64,000 bases of DNA from CAWBOY01 sp963790585 (GCA_963790585.1 CAWBOY010000002.1:124001-188000); one strand, 5' to 3'. Counted from the stretch's first letter, positions 52,678 through 62,678 are shown. Numbers and translations: made by a program. Notes: a model not told the origin generated them from the sequence alone.

Positions 52678-54306
52678 ATGTGGAGACTTACCGAACAAGC
52701 ACAGGCGTTGGTGCAGCAACTTCACAATCTGCTTTCCTCAACCTCTTCGTTGGGAAAGGCAAAGCGTGAGGAGAAAATCATTGCCCTACTTGGCCAAATC
52801 ACAAGCCAAGGAGAAATTGCGGCGATCTGTGCAATTTCTTGGTGCCTCTTCGAGTCGTCGCCGCCGATCAAGACGACGGCCTCTCAATCCATTCATCGCC
52901 TTTTGTCTCTGGTTTCGCTGGATCGATTAATTCACCTGAGTGGAGTCGTTGGTCGGTCATGGGGCTGGGAAATGCCCGGTGCTTGGGACAAGCTGGCACC
53001 CATGCGCATTTCCGCCTTGTTATTCGATCTGGATAGTCAGGCGGCGGTGCTGGGTCTCCTGAGCTTCCACCGAAATGGTTATGTGCGACATGAAGCCGTT
53101 CGCCTCCTCGCCAATGAGACAACGGGTGATGAGCTTCGCTACCTGCTGATACGCCAAAATGATTGGGTGAGCGTCATTGGTGATGACGCTCAAACGGCCA
53201 TCAACAAGAGGCTCGTGCCGAGCTACCTGCATCATTTCGTTCGGTGCTTGCCTCTGGTGGTTCACCTACTCGCATTGAGGCGGCGTGATCTGGCTCCTGT
53301 CGTTCACAGGGTCGTTGATATGCTTGTGCAACTGAGGCACGACGCCATGCTCGTGGGGGTCATTAAGGCATCGGACCGGCTTGTGCGTCGTCAGGTCGTG
53401 CGCGTCACCCTCGACATGGCTGGGGAACATCAGACAAGAGTGATCCAACACGGGCTTTCGTCGTCAGACGCCATTATTCGGTTGATGTGTGCGAACCGTG
53501 TGGGCCAGACTTTATCTGGCCCAGAACTGCATCAGGCGACGCGAATGCTCCAACGGGATCGGTTTATGCCGGTGCGTCGAGAGGGCTTTCGTATTGAGGG
53601 CGAAAGCAATCCAGGCAGAGCATCGAGCATCTGGCAGGGTGCCTTGCTTGATTCACATGCGTCCATTCGAGAATTGGCGAGGTACTCACTTGGGAAGGTG
53701 GCACCGTTTGACGCCGCCGCCTTTTATCGTCAGGTTATCGCCAATAAAGGCATGTCGGTGCCCTCAGTCGATGGATTAGCTGAATGCGGGGATGAAACGG
53801 ACCTCTCCATACTCCGAAGCCTTTTGACTAATCCCCAGCCGCGATTTCGGCGAGTCGCAATTCGTGGCATCGCTCGAATCGTCAGAGAAGGGGCGGTCAA
53901 TGATCTAGTTCGCTTACTTTGGGATAGTAGCCCAAGCGTTGTTCGTGAGGCCAAGACGCAGCTTGAAGAATTCTTGGGCGACGTGCCGGGCGAATCCTTG
54001 TTCAACATCGTCAACGAGGCGGGCAACGAACTGGCCAGACGGTGTGCTGTGAAACTAATCTTCGACAAGGGCAAATGGCAAAGCCTGCCTTGGCTGATTC
54101 GGATTGCATTCCAGGCTGACGAGGGAATCGCTTCGATGGCCCGTCGATTCATCGAAGCATGGTTTTCACCGCCGTTGTGCAACAAAATCTTTACAAAGCC
54201 CTCCGCGGTCGAGAAGAAAGCAATTGATGAAGCGATGAACAGCCTGCCGATATCCATCAACGCTTCGTTCGCTGGCAAATTGCAAGAATGGTTGCGAATC
54301 GTATGA
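52678..54306 (+). CDS. HEAT-repeat protein of unknown function
   Basis: 542 residues made almost entirely of helical repeat pairs. Examples are RNGYVRHEAVRLLANETTGD, DAIIRLMCANRVGQTLSGPE, HASIRELARYSLGKVAPFD, PQPRFRRVAIRGIARIVREG and PSVVREAKTQLEEFLGD. These fit HEAT/PBS-lyase repeats used as protein-binding scaffolds. There is no signal peptide or membrane segment. The base composition is less GC-rich than its neighbours, a hint of separate origin. No partner is suggested by the context. Confidence 0.75.
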   Translation: MWRLTEQAQALVQQLHNLLSSTSSLGKAKREEKIIALLGQITSQGEIAAICAISWCLFESSPPIKTTASQSIHRLLSLVSLDRLIHLSGVVGRSWGWEMPGAWDKLAPMRISALLFDLDSQAAVLGLLSFHRNGYVRHEAVRLLANETTGDELRYLLIRQNDWVSVIGDDAQTAINKRLVPSYLHHFVRCLPLVVHLLALRRRDLAPVVHRVVDMLVQLRHDAMLVGVIKASDRLVRRQVVRVTLDMAGEHQTRVIQHGLSSSDAIIRLMCANRVGQTLSGPELHQATRMLQRDRFMPVRREGFRIEGESNPGRASSIWQGALLDSHASIRELARYSLGKVAPFDAAAFYRQVIANKGMSVPSVDGLAECGDETDLSILRSLLTNPQPRFRRVAIRGIARIVREGAVNDLVRLLWDSSPSVVREAKTQLEEFLGDVPGESLFNIVNEAGNELARRCAVKLIFDKGKWQSLPWLIRIAFQADEGIASMARRFIEAWFSPPLCNKIFTKPSAVEKKAIDEAMNSLPISINASFAGKLQEWLRIV

Positions 54307-54407
54307 GGCGTCAGGAATGACCAGTAAATCGTTCGCTTTTTCCGTAATTGCTTATGTGTGGCAGAGACCAGAGACCGAGGCTATGTGTGCCTTGACCAAG
54401 GATTTTT

Positions 54408-55211
54408 ATGACAATACCCCTCTTTCATGTTGACGCCTTCACCGACCGCCCATTTGCCGGCAACCCTGCGGCGGTCTGCCTCCTTCCTACCTGGAAGCAA
54501 GACCGCTGGCTTCAGGCCGTCGCCAAGGAGATGAACCTCTCCGAGACGGCGTTCTTAGTGAAGCAGGCGGATCATTTCGATCTGCGCTGGTTCACGCCTA
54601 CTGTCGAAGTGGACCTATGCGGCCATGCTACGTTGGCGTCGGCGCACGTCCTCTGGGAACAGGGTCATGCTAACGGCGGCGAAATCCGCTTCTCCACCAA
54701 GAGCGGCATCCTCAAGGCGATTCGTAACGGCGATGATATCGACCTTGATTTCCCACTGAAGCCAGAAACAGCGGCGGATGCTCCTCCTGGACTCTTGGAA
54801 GCTCTCGGAACTTCCGCCAAGTACGTCGGCAAGAATCAATTCGACTATCTTGTGGAAGTGGAGTCCGAGGCTGCCCTGCGAAGGATTGCCCCCGACTTCA
54901 AGCGCTTGGCGGCGGTGCCGGTGCGGGGGATCATTGTCACCAGCAAGTCAGCCGATCCACGGTTCGATTTCGTTTCCCGCTTCTTCGCCCCGGCGTCCGG
55001 TGTGGATGAAGACCCAGTGACGGGATCGGCGCATTGCTGCCTGGCCGATTTCTGGCGGAAGCGGCTGAACAAGGCCGAGTTCGTGGCGTTTCAAGCATCG
55101 CCCAGGGGCGGCATTGTGAAAGTGCGGGTCGTGAACGATCGGGCCTTGCTTGGTGGCAAGGCCATCACCGTGACGAGGGGCGAGTTGCTTGTTGAGGGAA
55201 ACGAGCCGTGA
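54408..55211 (+). CDS. PhzF family isomerase
   Basis: 267 residues with the whole PhzF fold. Marks: FHVDAFTDRPFAGNPAAVCL, the catalytic glutamate in NLSETAFLV, VDLCGHATLASAHVLWE, and the second-half FVSRFFAPASGVDEDPVTGS with AHCCLADFW. Relatives isomerise dihydro-hydroxyanthranilate-like compounds in phenazine synthesis, but most family members, including likely this one, have unknown substrates. No other phenazine gene is present. The stop overlaps the GTG start of ridA. Confidence 0.92.
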   Translation: MTIPLFHVDAFTDRPFAGNPAAVCLLPTWKQDRWLQAVAKEMNLSETAFLVKQADHFDLRWFTPTVEVDLCGHATLASAHVLWEQGHANGGEIRFSTKSGILKAIRNGDDIDLDFPLKPETAADAPPGLLEALGTSAKYVGKNQFDYLVEVESEAALRRIAPDFKRLAAVPVRGIIVTSKSADPRFDFVSRFFAPASGVDEDPVTGSAHCCLADFWRKRLNKAEFVAFQASPRGGIVKVRVVNDRALLGGKAITVTRGELLVEGNEP

Positions 55212-55597
55212 ACCGCGATCGCTATTCGACTGGAACGCCGTGGGAGCCTGTTGTGGGTTATTCCAGAGCCGTCCGTGCGGGCCAGTTCGTATTCGTGTCG
55301 GGCACGACGGCCACCGCCGAGGACGGAAGCATCGTCGGCCAAGGCGACCCGTATGCGCAGGCGATCCAAGCGCTCAAGAACATTGAGGCTGCACTGCTCA
55401 AGTTGGGAGCGACGTTGCAGGACGTGGTGCGTACTCGGATGTACGTTGTGAACATCGACCAGTGGGAGCAGGTTGGCCGGGCTCATGGCGAATTCTTCAA
55501 AGATATTCGCCCCGCGACCAGCATGGTAGAGGTCAGCCGGCTGATCGCCCCGGAAATCCTGGTCGAGATCGAGGCTGATGCCGTGGTGGCGTCATGA
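55208..55597 (+). CDS. ridA: RidA family protein
   Basis: 129 residues starting at GTG 55208, overlapping the PhzF stop (GTGA). The chorismate-mutase-like trimer fold is visible: GYSRAVRAGQFVFVSGTTAT, QAIQALKNIEAALLKLGATL, RTRMYVVNIDQWEQVGRAHG and ending EIEADAVV. The arginine in RTRMYV and the final Glu match deaminase-active RidA proteins, which clear reactive enamine/imine compounds. Translational coupling with PhzF suggests that both act on the same kind of metabolite. Confidence 0.92.
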   Translation: MNRDRYSTGTPWEPVVGYSRAVRAGQFVFVSGTTATAEDGSIVGQGDPYAQAIQALKNIEAALLKLGATLQDVVRTRMYVVNIDQWEQVGRAHGEFFKDIRPATSMVEVSRLIAPEILVEIEADAVVAS

Positions 55598-55662
55598 ACT
55601 CGACACGAATTCTGGAGATCCTGAGTTTTGATGATGTGCGGCGCTGGACCTTTCCCCTGGAG

Positions 55663-56922
55663 TCAACCTTTTCCCTCGCCTTCTCTTTTTCGCCGCGCCA
55701 ATTGATAGTCCCGTTCCGCTCCATCTGCTTCATCCTGTCGCCCGAGAGCGCGATACGCGAATCGTAGTACATCGAACGGCGCCTCGTACCATGCGGGGAG
55801 ATGCCGAAAGCTGGTGCGCTCTTGGCCGGAGTGAGCCCCCTTGAATTGGCCGAGCGCGATGGCCATCTGTTCCCAATGAATTGCATGGCTGTATAGCCGT
55901 AACTGATAGCAGCAAAAGCCGGCCAGCCAGGCGAGTTCTGGTGATCCAGGTAATTTGCTCAGGCCATAGGCGCATTGCTCGATCGCTTGCGACAGTTCTC
56001 CAAGTTGGGCTAGGCAGCCGCCGGCTTTGTAACAGGCCCAGGCGGCTTGTTCCGCCCAGCCATCGAGCGTCGCGCAGCGGCGGTAGGCGTCGACGGCTTC
56101 GGCGAGGTCGCCTTTGTCTTCCAGTGTCTGACCAAGGTAATACCACCAGCGCGGATCGTCTGGATATTTTCTCGTCTCTTCGCGCAAAACCGTGAGATCG
56201 CGGGTTAGCTTGGAGGCGATCTGAGCCGAGGTTTTGGCCAGCTCCAAGAAGGTAACGCCTGGTAGAATCTTGATTTGACCGGAGGCTGCTCCTGTCAGAG
56301 CTTCATGGACCTGACCTTGCCATCTCAGTTTAGTGGGCACTCGGACAAAGCGTTCCTTGGTGTAGTAGTCCCCCTGAAATGGCACGAGCCAAATGAGAAC
56401 GCGCGCGTCGGCGTTGAGCTTGGTCCGCAAGTCCACAGGCGACTTCACACCAGGAAAGGAAAGTCGTTCGTCGGTATCTATGGTCAAAGCCCAGCTCCCG
56501 CCGTGTGCTCCTGCCCGTTCGAGGGCAAAGTTTCTGGCTCGGGCGAAGTCATGGCACCAGGGAAAACTCTCACGAAGAAACTTCGGCCCGGCCAAGTTCT
56601 TGGCGATCTCGGCTGTCTGATCCGTAATACCCGTGTCAATGAGTAGAAAGAGATCCACCCAATCAATGACACTACGGACAGCGTCCGCTACGATAGATTC
56701 TCCATTGCCCGTGAGCATGGTGGCGACGATTGGACCGTCGGAGTTTGGAGGGTGACTGTACTTTTTCGATTCCGCAGTTATTGCCGAATCTTGGACATCA
56801 GCTACATTCGTGTTTCCAGTGGCGCCTGTAGGTCCGCCCGCGCCAATGGCACTGGCTACGCCTGAGGGGCCGGCCGGGCCGGTGGCTGTTGTGACGTCGA
56901 CGCAATCTGTAGGCTCCGCCAT
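55663..56922 (-). CDS. GT2 glycosyltransferase with collagen-like leader and TPR repeats
   Basis: Start set at ATG 56922 (MAEPTDCVDVTTATGPAGP), 30 bp after the restored comEC stop; the frame runs upstream into comEC coding sequence. 419 residues. First comes a collagen-like GPAGPSG..GAGGPTGATGN stretch, then a family 2 glycosyltransferase domain (ATMLTGNGESIVADAVRSV; LLIDTGITDQT; FARARNFALERAG; the DTDER metal motif), then four TPR-like repeats (WWYYLGQTLEDKGDLAEAVD; AAWACYKAGGCLAQLGELSQ). Such combined proteins are seen in planctomycetes; donor and acceptor sugars are unknown. Confidence 0.85.
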   Translation of the reverse strand: MAEPTDCVDVTTATGPAGPSGVASAIGAGGPTGATGNTNVADVQDSAITAESKKYSHPPNSDGPIVATMLTGNGESIVADAVRSVIDWVDLFLLIDTGITDQTAEIAKNLAGPKFLRESFPWCHDFARARNFALERAGAHGGSWALTIDTDERLSFPGVKSPVDLRTKLNADARVLIWLVPFQGDYYTKERFVRVPTKLRWQGQVHEALTGAASGQIKILPGVTFLELAKTSAQIASKLTRDLTVLREETRKYPDDPRWWYYLGQTLEDKGDLAEAVDAYRRCATLDGWAEQAAWACYKAGGCLAQLGELSQAIEQCAYGLSKLPGSPELAWLAGFCCYQLRLYSHAIHWEQMAIALGQFKGAHSGQERTSFRHLPAWYEAPFDVLRFAYRALGRQDEADGAERDYQLARRKREGEGKG

Positions 56923-56951
56923 CGGGAACTTCCTAAATCTACAATTCAAGG

Positions 56952-59451
56952 CTACGCACCCGCCCCTCGTGGCCGCAACACCAGGCGTTGTTTGCTCACA
57001 CACGTCTCGACGATAAAACCGCTCTTGAATATCCGCACCGTGACTGCGCCGTGCGGCCATGTCGATAAATAGGTTGCGCCGCTGTCGCGATAAATCGCTT
57101 CAGCGCCGCCGTCTGGCCGTGGGCCCTGACAGGAAACGATGACGCGCGGTTTCGCCCAGTTGGCAATCCGTGCATCGTTCGCGCGGGCTGCCGTGATGAG
57201 GCGCCATCAATAAATCTACGTGGCGTGATGGCAATCCCAGTACGCGATCAGCGCCCAAACCTTCCAAATCTCCAGTCAACAACAGTGAGAACGAACCATG
57301 TTTTACGACGAGTACGAGGCTCCGGCTATTTTCGTTACCGGCCGGCCCTTGCTCGGGCGGATGGAGCACCTCAAAAGTAACGGCACCCGCGTTAAGGACG
57401 TCGCCGGATCGGACAGTTCGTCTGGGGACGCCTCGACGCCGTAAGATATCGAGAGTGTGCAACACGCCGGGTGCGGTCTTATCTTCGAAGCTGGGCGTGG
57501 TCGTCACTTGGCCGACGGTAAAGCGGTCTAAGAGAGGAACGAGGCCGTTGAAGTGATCTAAATCGGCGTGGGAGAGAAATACTTCATCAATGCGATGGAT
57601 GCCGCGATGCCAGAGATACGGTGCCACAATACGGCGGGTCACTTCGGGGCCGGCGAGCGCGCCGGCGTCGTAGAGGATCGTTCGGCCGTCACCGGATTCG
57701 ATCACCGTGCAGCCGCCGTGACCGACAGCCAGGAACGTGCAGCGAAATTCATCGGACGGCAGCCGCATCGCTCCGGCGAGCAGGCCGAAGCAGGTCCACG
57801 ACACCAGCAGGCTCAGGACGAAGCTGATCCGGCGACGCAAGAGCCTCTGCGTTAGGAGGGCCAATAACAGCAGATAGAAAGGCCAGGTCCACCATTCGGG
57901 AATTTCGGCCATGTAGATGTGCCCGAACGGCAGAGCATCCGCGGCATCGACGAGGGCTTCGCATAAGCCGAGACTCCAATGGACCACCGGAGCGATCAGG
58001 TTGGCAACCGGTGGCCAAATCGCGGCTCCGACCAGGAGCGGAAAGCCAGCGATCAACGCGATGGAGGTCAAGAGCGTCAAAGGCGGACCAAGGAGGATGC
58101 CGATCGGCGACATCATGTAGTAACGTGATGCTGCCAAAGGCGTCACAGCGAGCCAAATGACAACGGTCACGAAATACGCTTCGAGTATGCCTCGGCCCAA
58201 CGAGAGGAGCAACCGTTGCCACGCTGGTCGGCTGCGTTCAATGAGCTGATCCAGAGGATCTTGTACTTCTTTGCGGCCCGACCAGGGACCCCACATCAGC
58301 ACGGCCACGGACAAAAACGATAATTGACATCCCGTATTGAACAAATCCATCGGGTTTAAGAGACCGACGGCGAGCCAGGCGAGAGCGAAGGTGTTGGCGT
58401 TGAGCGTGCGCCGGCGGAGGAGAATGGCGCCCGCGGCCGCGCAGACGGCAACCGCCGACCGCATGGCGGGCGGCCTGCCGCCAGTGAGAAGCGCATAAAG
58501 CAACAGAAAAATAGCCACGCCGATCGCGCCGTGGCGCCGGCGCACGCCAAACAGCCGCAAGGCGCTCCAGATAACGGCGGCCAACACGACGAGGTGTTGG
58601 CCTGAGATGGCAAGGACATGAATGACACCGGTGCGGACATATTTCTCCCAATCGTCGTGGGTCAGCGGCGCTCCGTCGCCGAGAAGAAGAGCCATCGACA
58701 CGCCGGAAATCGGCGCGGGAATCGATAGGCCCAAGACGTTTTGCCCCCAACCGCGCGTGACGGCGAGCCAACCTTGGAACGACGCGGGCCAGCCGCGCTC
58801 GAGCCGGACGACGCCGTCGCGCGTTTTGCTCACGACAAATTGAGCGCGGATGCCCCGATCAAGCAGAAAGCTGGAGTAGTCAAATTCGCCTGGGTTCGCG
58901 GGGCCGTCGATCGCCGAGAGGCGGCCGACGGCTTCGACGGAATCGCCGACATGAAGGTCGGCCAAATTGCCCGCAACTATCATCCGCACACGGCCATTGG
59001 CTTGGACCCAATCGTCGGCTTGCCGAAGTTGCGTGACCAACACAGTCGTCGACGACGACTCCAATCGATCGCGCGAGTGCAGCGGATCGCCGACCACGGG
59101 CGCATTATGTGAGGGTTCTTCGTCGATCACGCCACGAATTTGGGCGACAAGTGGCTGAGCGGGAGCAAGGTTGCCGATGTCGTCCGGAGGGTACGTGTCA
59201 CGACGATAATGATGGTACGCCGCGCCAAAGCCGACGCCAGCGAGGGCGAGGTAAACCAGCGGCAGCCCCGCCCGAGGCGAGTGGGTGCCCAAAACACAGG
59301 CGAGCAGTGCGGCGGCAAGCGCGAGTAGGCTGTAGGCAAGTGGTGGAGAGAAATACCGGTCGAGAATGATGCCGGAGGTGACGGCGAGCGCGACGGGAAC
59401 GAGAGGGGCGCGCGAGAAATCGTCGGTGGATAGAGTGGCTGCGTCGGCCAT
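56952..59451 (-). CDS. comEC: ComEC/Rec2 DNA uptake channel protein, frame broken near end
   Basis: About 830 residues when joined. The order is: two N-terminal helices, the extracellular OB-like part (NPGEFDYSSFLLDRGIRAQF), the competence channel domain (GVIHVLAISGQHLVVLAAV, GGRPPAMRSAVAVCAAAGAI), then a metallo-beta-lactamase-like domain (YDAGALAGPEVTRRI; SHADLDHFNGLVPLLDRF; MAPHHGSPR). A break at 57181-57186 in a GCGC tract hides the end; two more bases give SPRANDARIANWAKPRVIVS and a stop at 56952. ComEC passes single-stranded DNA into the cell. No other competence gene is adjacent. Confidence 0.92.
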
Positions 59452-59494
59452 GGCGCGGGCTCGCGACGGTGGTTCCGGAACCAGAGTATGTCAG

Positions 59495-59625
59495 ATAAGT
59501 TTGTGGCGGCACGTTTCCAACGTGCCGGAAGCGCCCAGTGCCGGAAGCGGGCGCGTCGAGGTACGGGCTAGATCCCAAAAAAAACGACGCCTCGGCACGT
59601 TGGAAACGTGCCGCCACAAACTTAT
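59495..59625. repeat. 32-bp perfect inverted repeat, family C
   Basis: Bases 59495-59526 are complementary to 59594-59625 without mismatch; the 67-bp interior includes GGAAGCGGGCGCGTCGA, also at 38812-38827. The right arm ends inside the stop codon of the next gene, so the element probably inserted at or helps form that gene's 3' end. It is the better copy of the element at 38775-38879. Confidence 0.8.
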
Positions 59626-61931
59626 TTGAGGGGCTCTAACTCCCCTACCACCATCGTATGAACATCGAGGCGTGGGACGATCACGGTGGTGCCGCCTGCC
59701 GCTGTTTTCATTTCGAGTTCTTTGCCTTCGGGTTCGAGGCGGATCTTGCGGAACCGATAGCGGGAATCGAACGTGATCTTGATGTCATGAATCGGCACTA
59801 CTTCCTCGCGCAGTGGGACATCGTCGTTTGGCAACGCGTGATGAGCGGTCGTGTTAAGGTCGCTAAACAAATGGACAATTAGGCGCTCCGTATTCTCCTT
59901 TTTCTGGCGCATGATGGTCGAATGAACGCACATGGGTGCATCGACAATCATGGGCGGCGGCCCGGCGGCCACCCAATCGATGGCGTGGCGCAGAGCAAGA
60001 CGCTCGTAGGGGTAGGCGTACATGTAGTAGGCCGAATCGAAACCGGCGGCGAAATAGACGACTTTGCCTTTGCCGTGAGTGCGCGACACGACGCCGGGAA
60101 AGGTAGTTGCTGCTGGATCCGCCTTGACGCGGAGAGTACCGAGGACTTTAGCCGCCGTGTCCTTGAGAGCGACACGGACGGCCGGCCCTTTGAACGTGAC
60201 AGGATGGTCGCCGACATAGGTCTTCATTTTGCCCTGATTGAGAAACGACGCGACGTCTTGCTTGAAATCGAAGACGTTCTTGCGTTTCTCCCAATAATCC
60301 GGGCCGATAGACAGAGCGAAGTTGACATCGATCTCTTTTGACGGCTCCGCCTTGGCAACCGGGGGTAGGCCACGATAGTCGACGCCGAGTACGTCGCTCA
60401 GCGAAAAGTTCTTGCGGGGCGTGCCGAATTCATCAAACAGCGACGAATCGAGGCTGGCCACCAGGCCGCCGCCGGCGCGGACGAACTTGTCGATGGCCGC
60501 TGTCTGAGCGTCATCAAGGCAAGCGGTATTGGGTAGTATCAAGACCTTATATTTCGCCAAATCGGCGGAATTCAGATTCCAGTCGTTGATGACCGTGACC
60601 GGTAGATGCTCCTCAACCGCGGCGCGAAAAGTGCCGAAGACCGAGGCCATATATCGTTCTTCGACGAGGCCGGCCGATCGGCCATAGAAATTACGGGTGT
60701 TGTCGCTCATGACCATCGCGGCCCAAGGCTCGGGGCTTTTGTGTGTCAGCCAAGGCTTGCGCTTCTGCACTTCATCCATGCAGTCGTAGAGTTCCTTTTG
60801 GAGGTTGGCCGGTTGACCGACGGCGATGCTCGGCGCGGCCCCATACGTCAGCGCCAACATCATGCGCCTTTGAATTTCGTGCGGCGGGAAGCTGTCTTTG
60901 CCGTACGGATTGCCATGGCTCAGGATGTAAGGCTCGCTGAACGCGACGCGGTGGTTCGTCGTAGCCCAGATATAGGCATTGGCAAACGCCGGCACGATCG
61001 TCGTCCCACGATTGGTCTCGTCCAGCCAAAATTCTTGATCGGGGGCGTCGAGCAACAGGTTCATCCGCGCCGGCATGTTGCGTGGTATGCTCAAAAAATG
61101 GCCAAAGCGCCCGGCGTTGGTCGTCCAAGTGACGAGGGCGACCTCGGGCTTGATCGCCTTGAGGCGGGTCTGCATCCGTTTGATGAGGTCCTCCATCCGA
61201 CGATCGGCCCAATGTTGATAGCGACGGAATGCCAGGTCGTTCAAATCGGTCTTCGGAATCTCGGCTCCCGTCTCCTTGCGGTAATTATCGCGGCAATGCG
61301 AGCAGTAACACACACCGCCGTAATGCAGCCCATCGAAGCTAAAGGCGTCGACATCGGGAAACTTCGTCACAATCTCGGCGAGGACGTCGATAAAGAAGTC
61401 GCCGTAGGGACCTAGCAAGCAAAGCATCCCGCCGTGTGGATACTTCTTCATATCGATCGTCGGGATTTCGGTTGTGTTCGAGGCGATGCGCCGCCAGTCG
61501 GGATGATCCTCGTAGACTTCGCCCTGCAGGCAGGGCGGATAGACGCCGAGGATGCGAACGCCGAGCTTCTTATATTCGGCTATGTCCTTCTCCAGGCGTC
61601 CGAGCGGGACATGGGGGCTGCGTTTTTTGAGCAATTTGCTGTCGTAATAGGCGTAAAAAGGATCGACGAAGCCCATCTCGCTGATGGTGACGCCGTGAGC
61701 TGCCGCGTTGGCGCGTGCTTTGCTGTCCATCCCAGACAGCGTGTAGCCGCAGCCGACGGTGTCTTGCACCCAGGCGGGGATCTTGATCTGATAAAACGGA
61801 TCCTTGTCAAAGGGCTGTTTCATGATCGTCTCGCCCCAGATCAAAGCCGGCTTCGACTGAGGAGACGCGGGGAAGAGATATCCCAAAAGGAGCGCGAGTG
61901 CGGCAAAGGAAAATAGTAAGACAAATCGCAT
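59622..61931 (-). CDS. exported glycoside-hydrolase-like protein with beta-galactosidase trimerisation-type domain
   Basis: 769 residues with a signal peptide (VLLFSFAALALLLGYLFPA). A (beta/alpha)8 barrel is suggested by GVTISEMGFVDPFYAYY, KLGVRILGVYPPCLQGEVYE, TKFPDVDAFSFDGLHYGG and CYCSHCRDNYRK. A second, Rossmann-like domain (VTVINDWNLNSADLAKYKVL; AGGGLVASLDSSLFDEFG) matches the beta-galactosidase trimerisation fold, and a beta-sandwich ends the protein. The type is common in planctomycetes and is thought to attack plant or algal polysaccharides; no catalytic pair can be named with certainty. Confidence 0.75.
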   Translation of the reverse strand: MRFVLLFSFAALALLLGYLFPASPQSKPALIWGETIMKQPFDKDPFYQIKIPAWVQDTVGCGYTLSGMDSKARANAAAHGVTISEMGFVDPFYAYYDSKLLKKRSPHVPLGRLEKDIAEYKKLGVRILGVYPPCLQGEVYEDHPDWRRIASNTTEIPTIDMKKYPHGGMLCLLGPYGDFFIDVLAEIVTKFPDVDAFSFDGLHYGGVCYCSHCRDNYRKETGAEIPKTDLNDLAFRRYQHWADRRMEDLIKRMQTRLKAIKPEVALVTWTTNAGRFGHFLSIPRNMPARMNLLLDAPDQEFWLDETNRGTTIVPAFANAYIWATTNHRVAFSEPYILSHGNPYGKDSFPPHEIQRRMMLALTYGAAPSIAVGQPANLQKELYDCMDEVQKRKPWLTHKSPEPWAAMVMSDNTRNFYGRSAGLVEERYMASVFGTFRAAVEEHLPVTVINDWNLNSADLAKYKVLILPNTACLDDAQTAAIDKFVRAGGGLVASLDSSLFDEFGTPRKNFSLSDVLGVDYRGLPPVAKAEPSKEIDVNFALSIGPDYWEKRKNVFDFKQDVASFLNQGKMKTYVGDHPVTFKGPAVRVALKDTAAKVLGTLRVKADPAATTFPGVVSRTHGKGKVVYFAAGFDSAYYMYAYPYERLALRHAIDWVAAGPPPMIVDAPMCVHSTIMRQKKENTERLIVHLFSDLNTTAHHALPNDDVPLREEVVPIHDIKITFDSRYRFRKIRLEPEGKELEMKTAAGGTTVIVPRLDVHTMVVGELEPLK

Positions 61932-62190
61932 CGCTGTAGTCTCCTATAGGTGAACTAACCGCTCGGCGTGCCGGGACGTTCGACGGTTATCCGGTAGATG
62001 GCTTGCCCTTGTCGTTCTGTGAAGAATCGATCTTTACAACGCGCGATCACCTAGCCAAGATATGGGTTGTCCACGACTTAGGAATCCCGAGCGCTTTGCG
62101 AATTCGGGGTAGTGACGAGTAAGGCTAGGCCGTCAAACGCCTTGACGGCGACAGACTTGTTTGACGATCTTCAACAGGAATGGAATGGCC

Positions 62191-62678
62191 ATGTCCAATG
62201 ATCGAGTGCCGATGACGCGGGAAGGGTATGAGAAGCTGAAGGTCGAACTGGACCGGATGCAACATGTCGAGATGACAGAGATCGCTAAACGAATTGCTTC
62301 CGCGGCGATCTCGGCGATCTGAGCGAAAATGCCGAATATCATGCCGCCCGTGAAGATCAAGGTATGCTTCAGGCTCGTGTCGATTCACTGAAAGACAAAT
62401 TAGGGCGTGCGTTTATCGTCGATCGAAGCACGCTTCCCAATGATACCGTTGTCTTTGGCAGTCAGGTTCGCATCAAAGACCTCGATTCGGGTGAGGAAGA
62501 AGTCTATGTCCTGGTAGGCCCCGGCGATGAAGACTACGACAACAACAAGATCCTCACGACGAGCCCGCGCGGCCAAGGGCTTCTCGGCAAGAAAATCGGC
62601 GACATCGCCGTGTTCAACGTGCCGCGCGGTGCGCTGCGTTATAAGATCCTCGAGATTTCCTTTCCCGATATGCCGTGA
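62191..62678 (+). CDS. greA: transcription elongation factor GreA, frame broken
   Basis: About 163 residues when joined, starting at ATG 62191 (MSNDRVPMTREGYEKLKVEL). The coiled-coil tip is split: the first frame stops at 62320, but the next continues GDLSENAEYHAAREDQGMLQ, the typical acidic tip and basic patch, and DKLGRAFIVDRSTLP leads into the C-terminal FKBP-like fold (IKDLDSGEEEVYVLVGPGDE; SPRGQGLLGKKIGD). One missing base at about 62300-62306 (GCGGCG for GCGCGCG) joins them as SARDLGDLSENAEY. GreA rescues backtracked RNA polymerase. Confidence 0.92.

Noticed and set aside
54408..55597. Phenazine biosynthesis cluster
   Set aside because: Only a PhzF-type isomerase is present; no phzA-E genes are in the window.
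57100..57180. comEC ending in the reading frame that stops at 57100
   Set aside because: The last 28 residues are a GC-shifted tail; the next frame gives a better C-terminus that ends at 56952.
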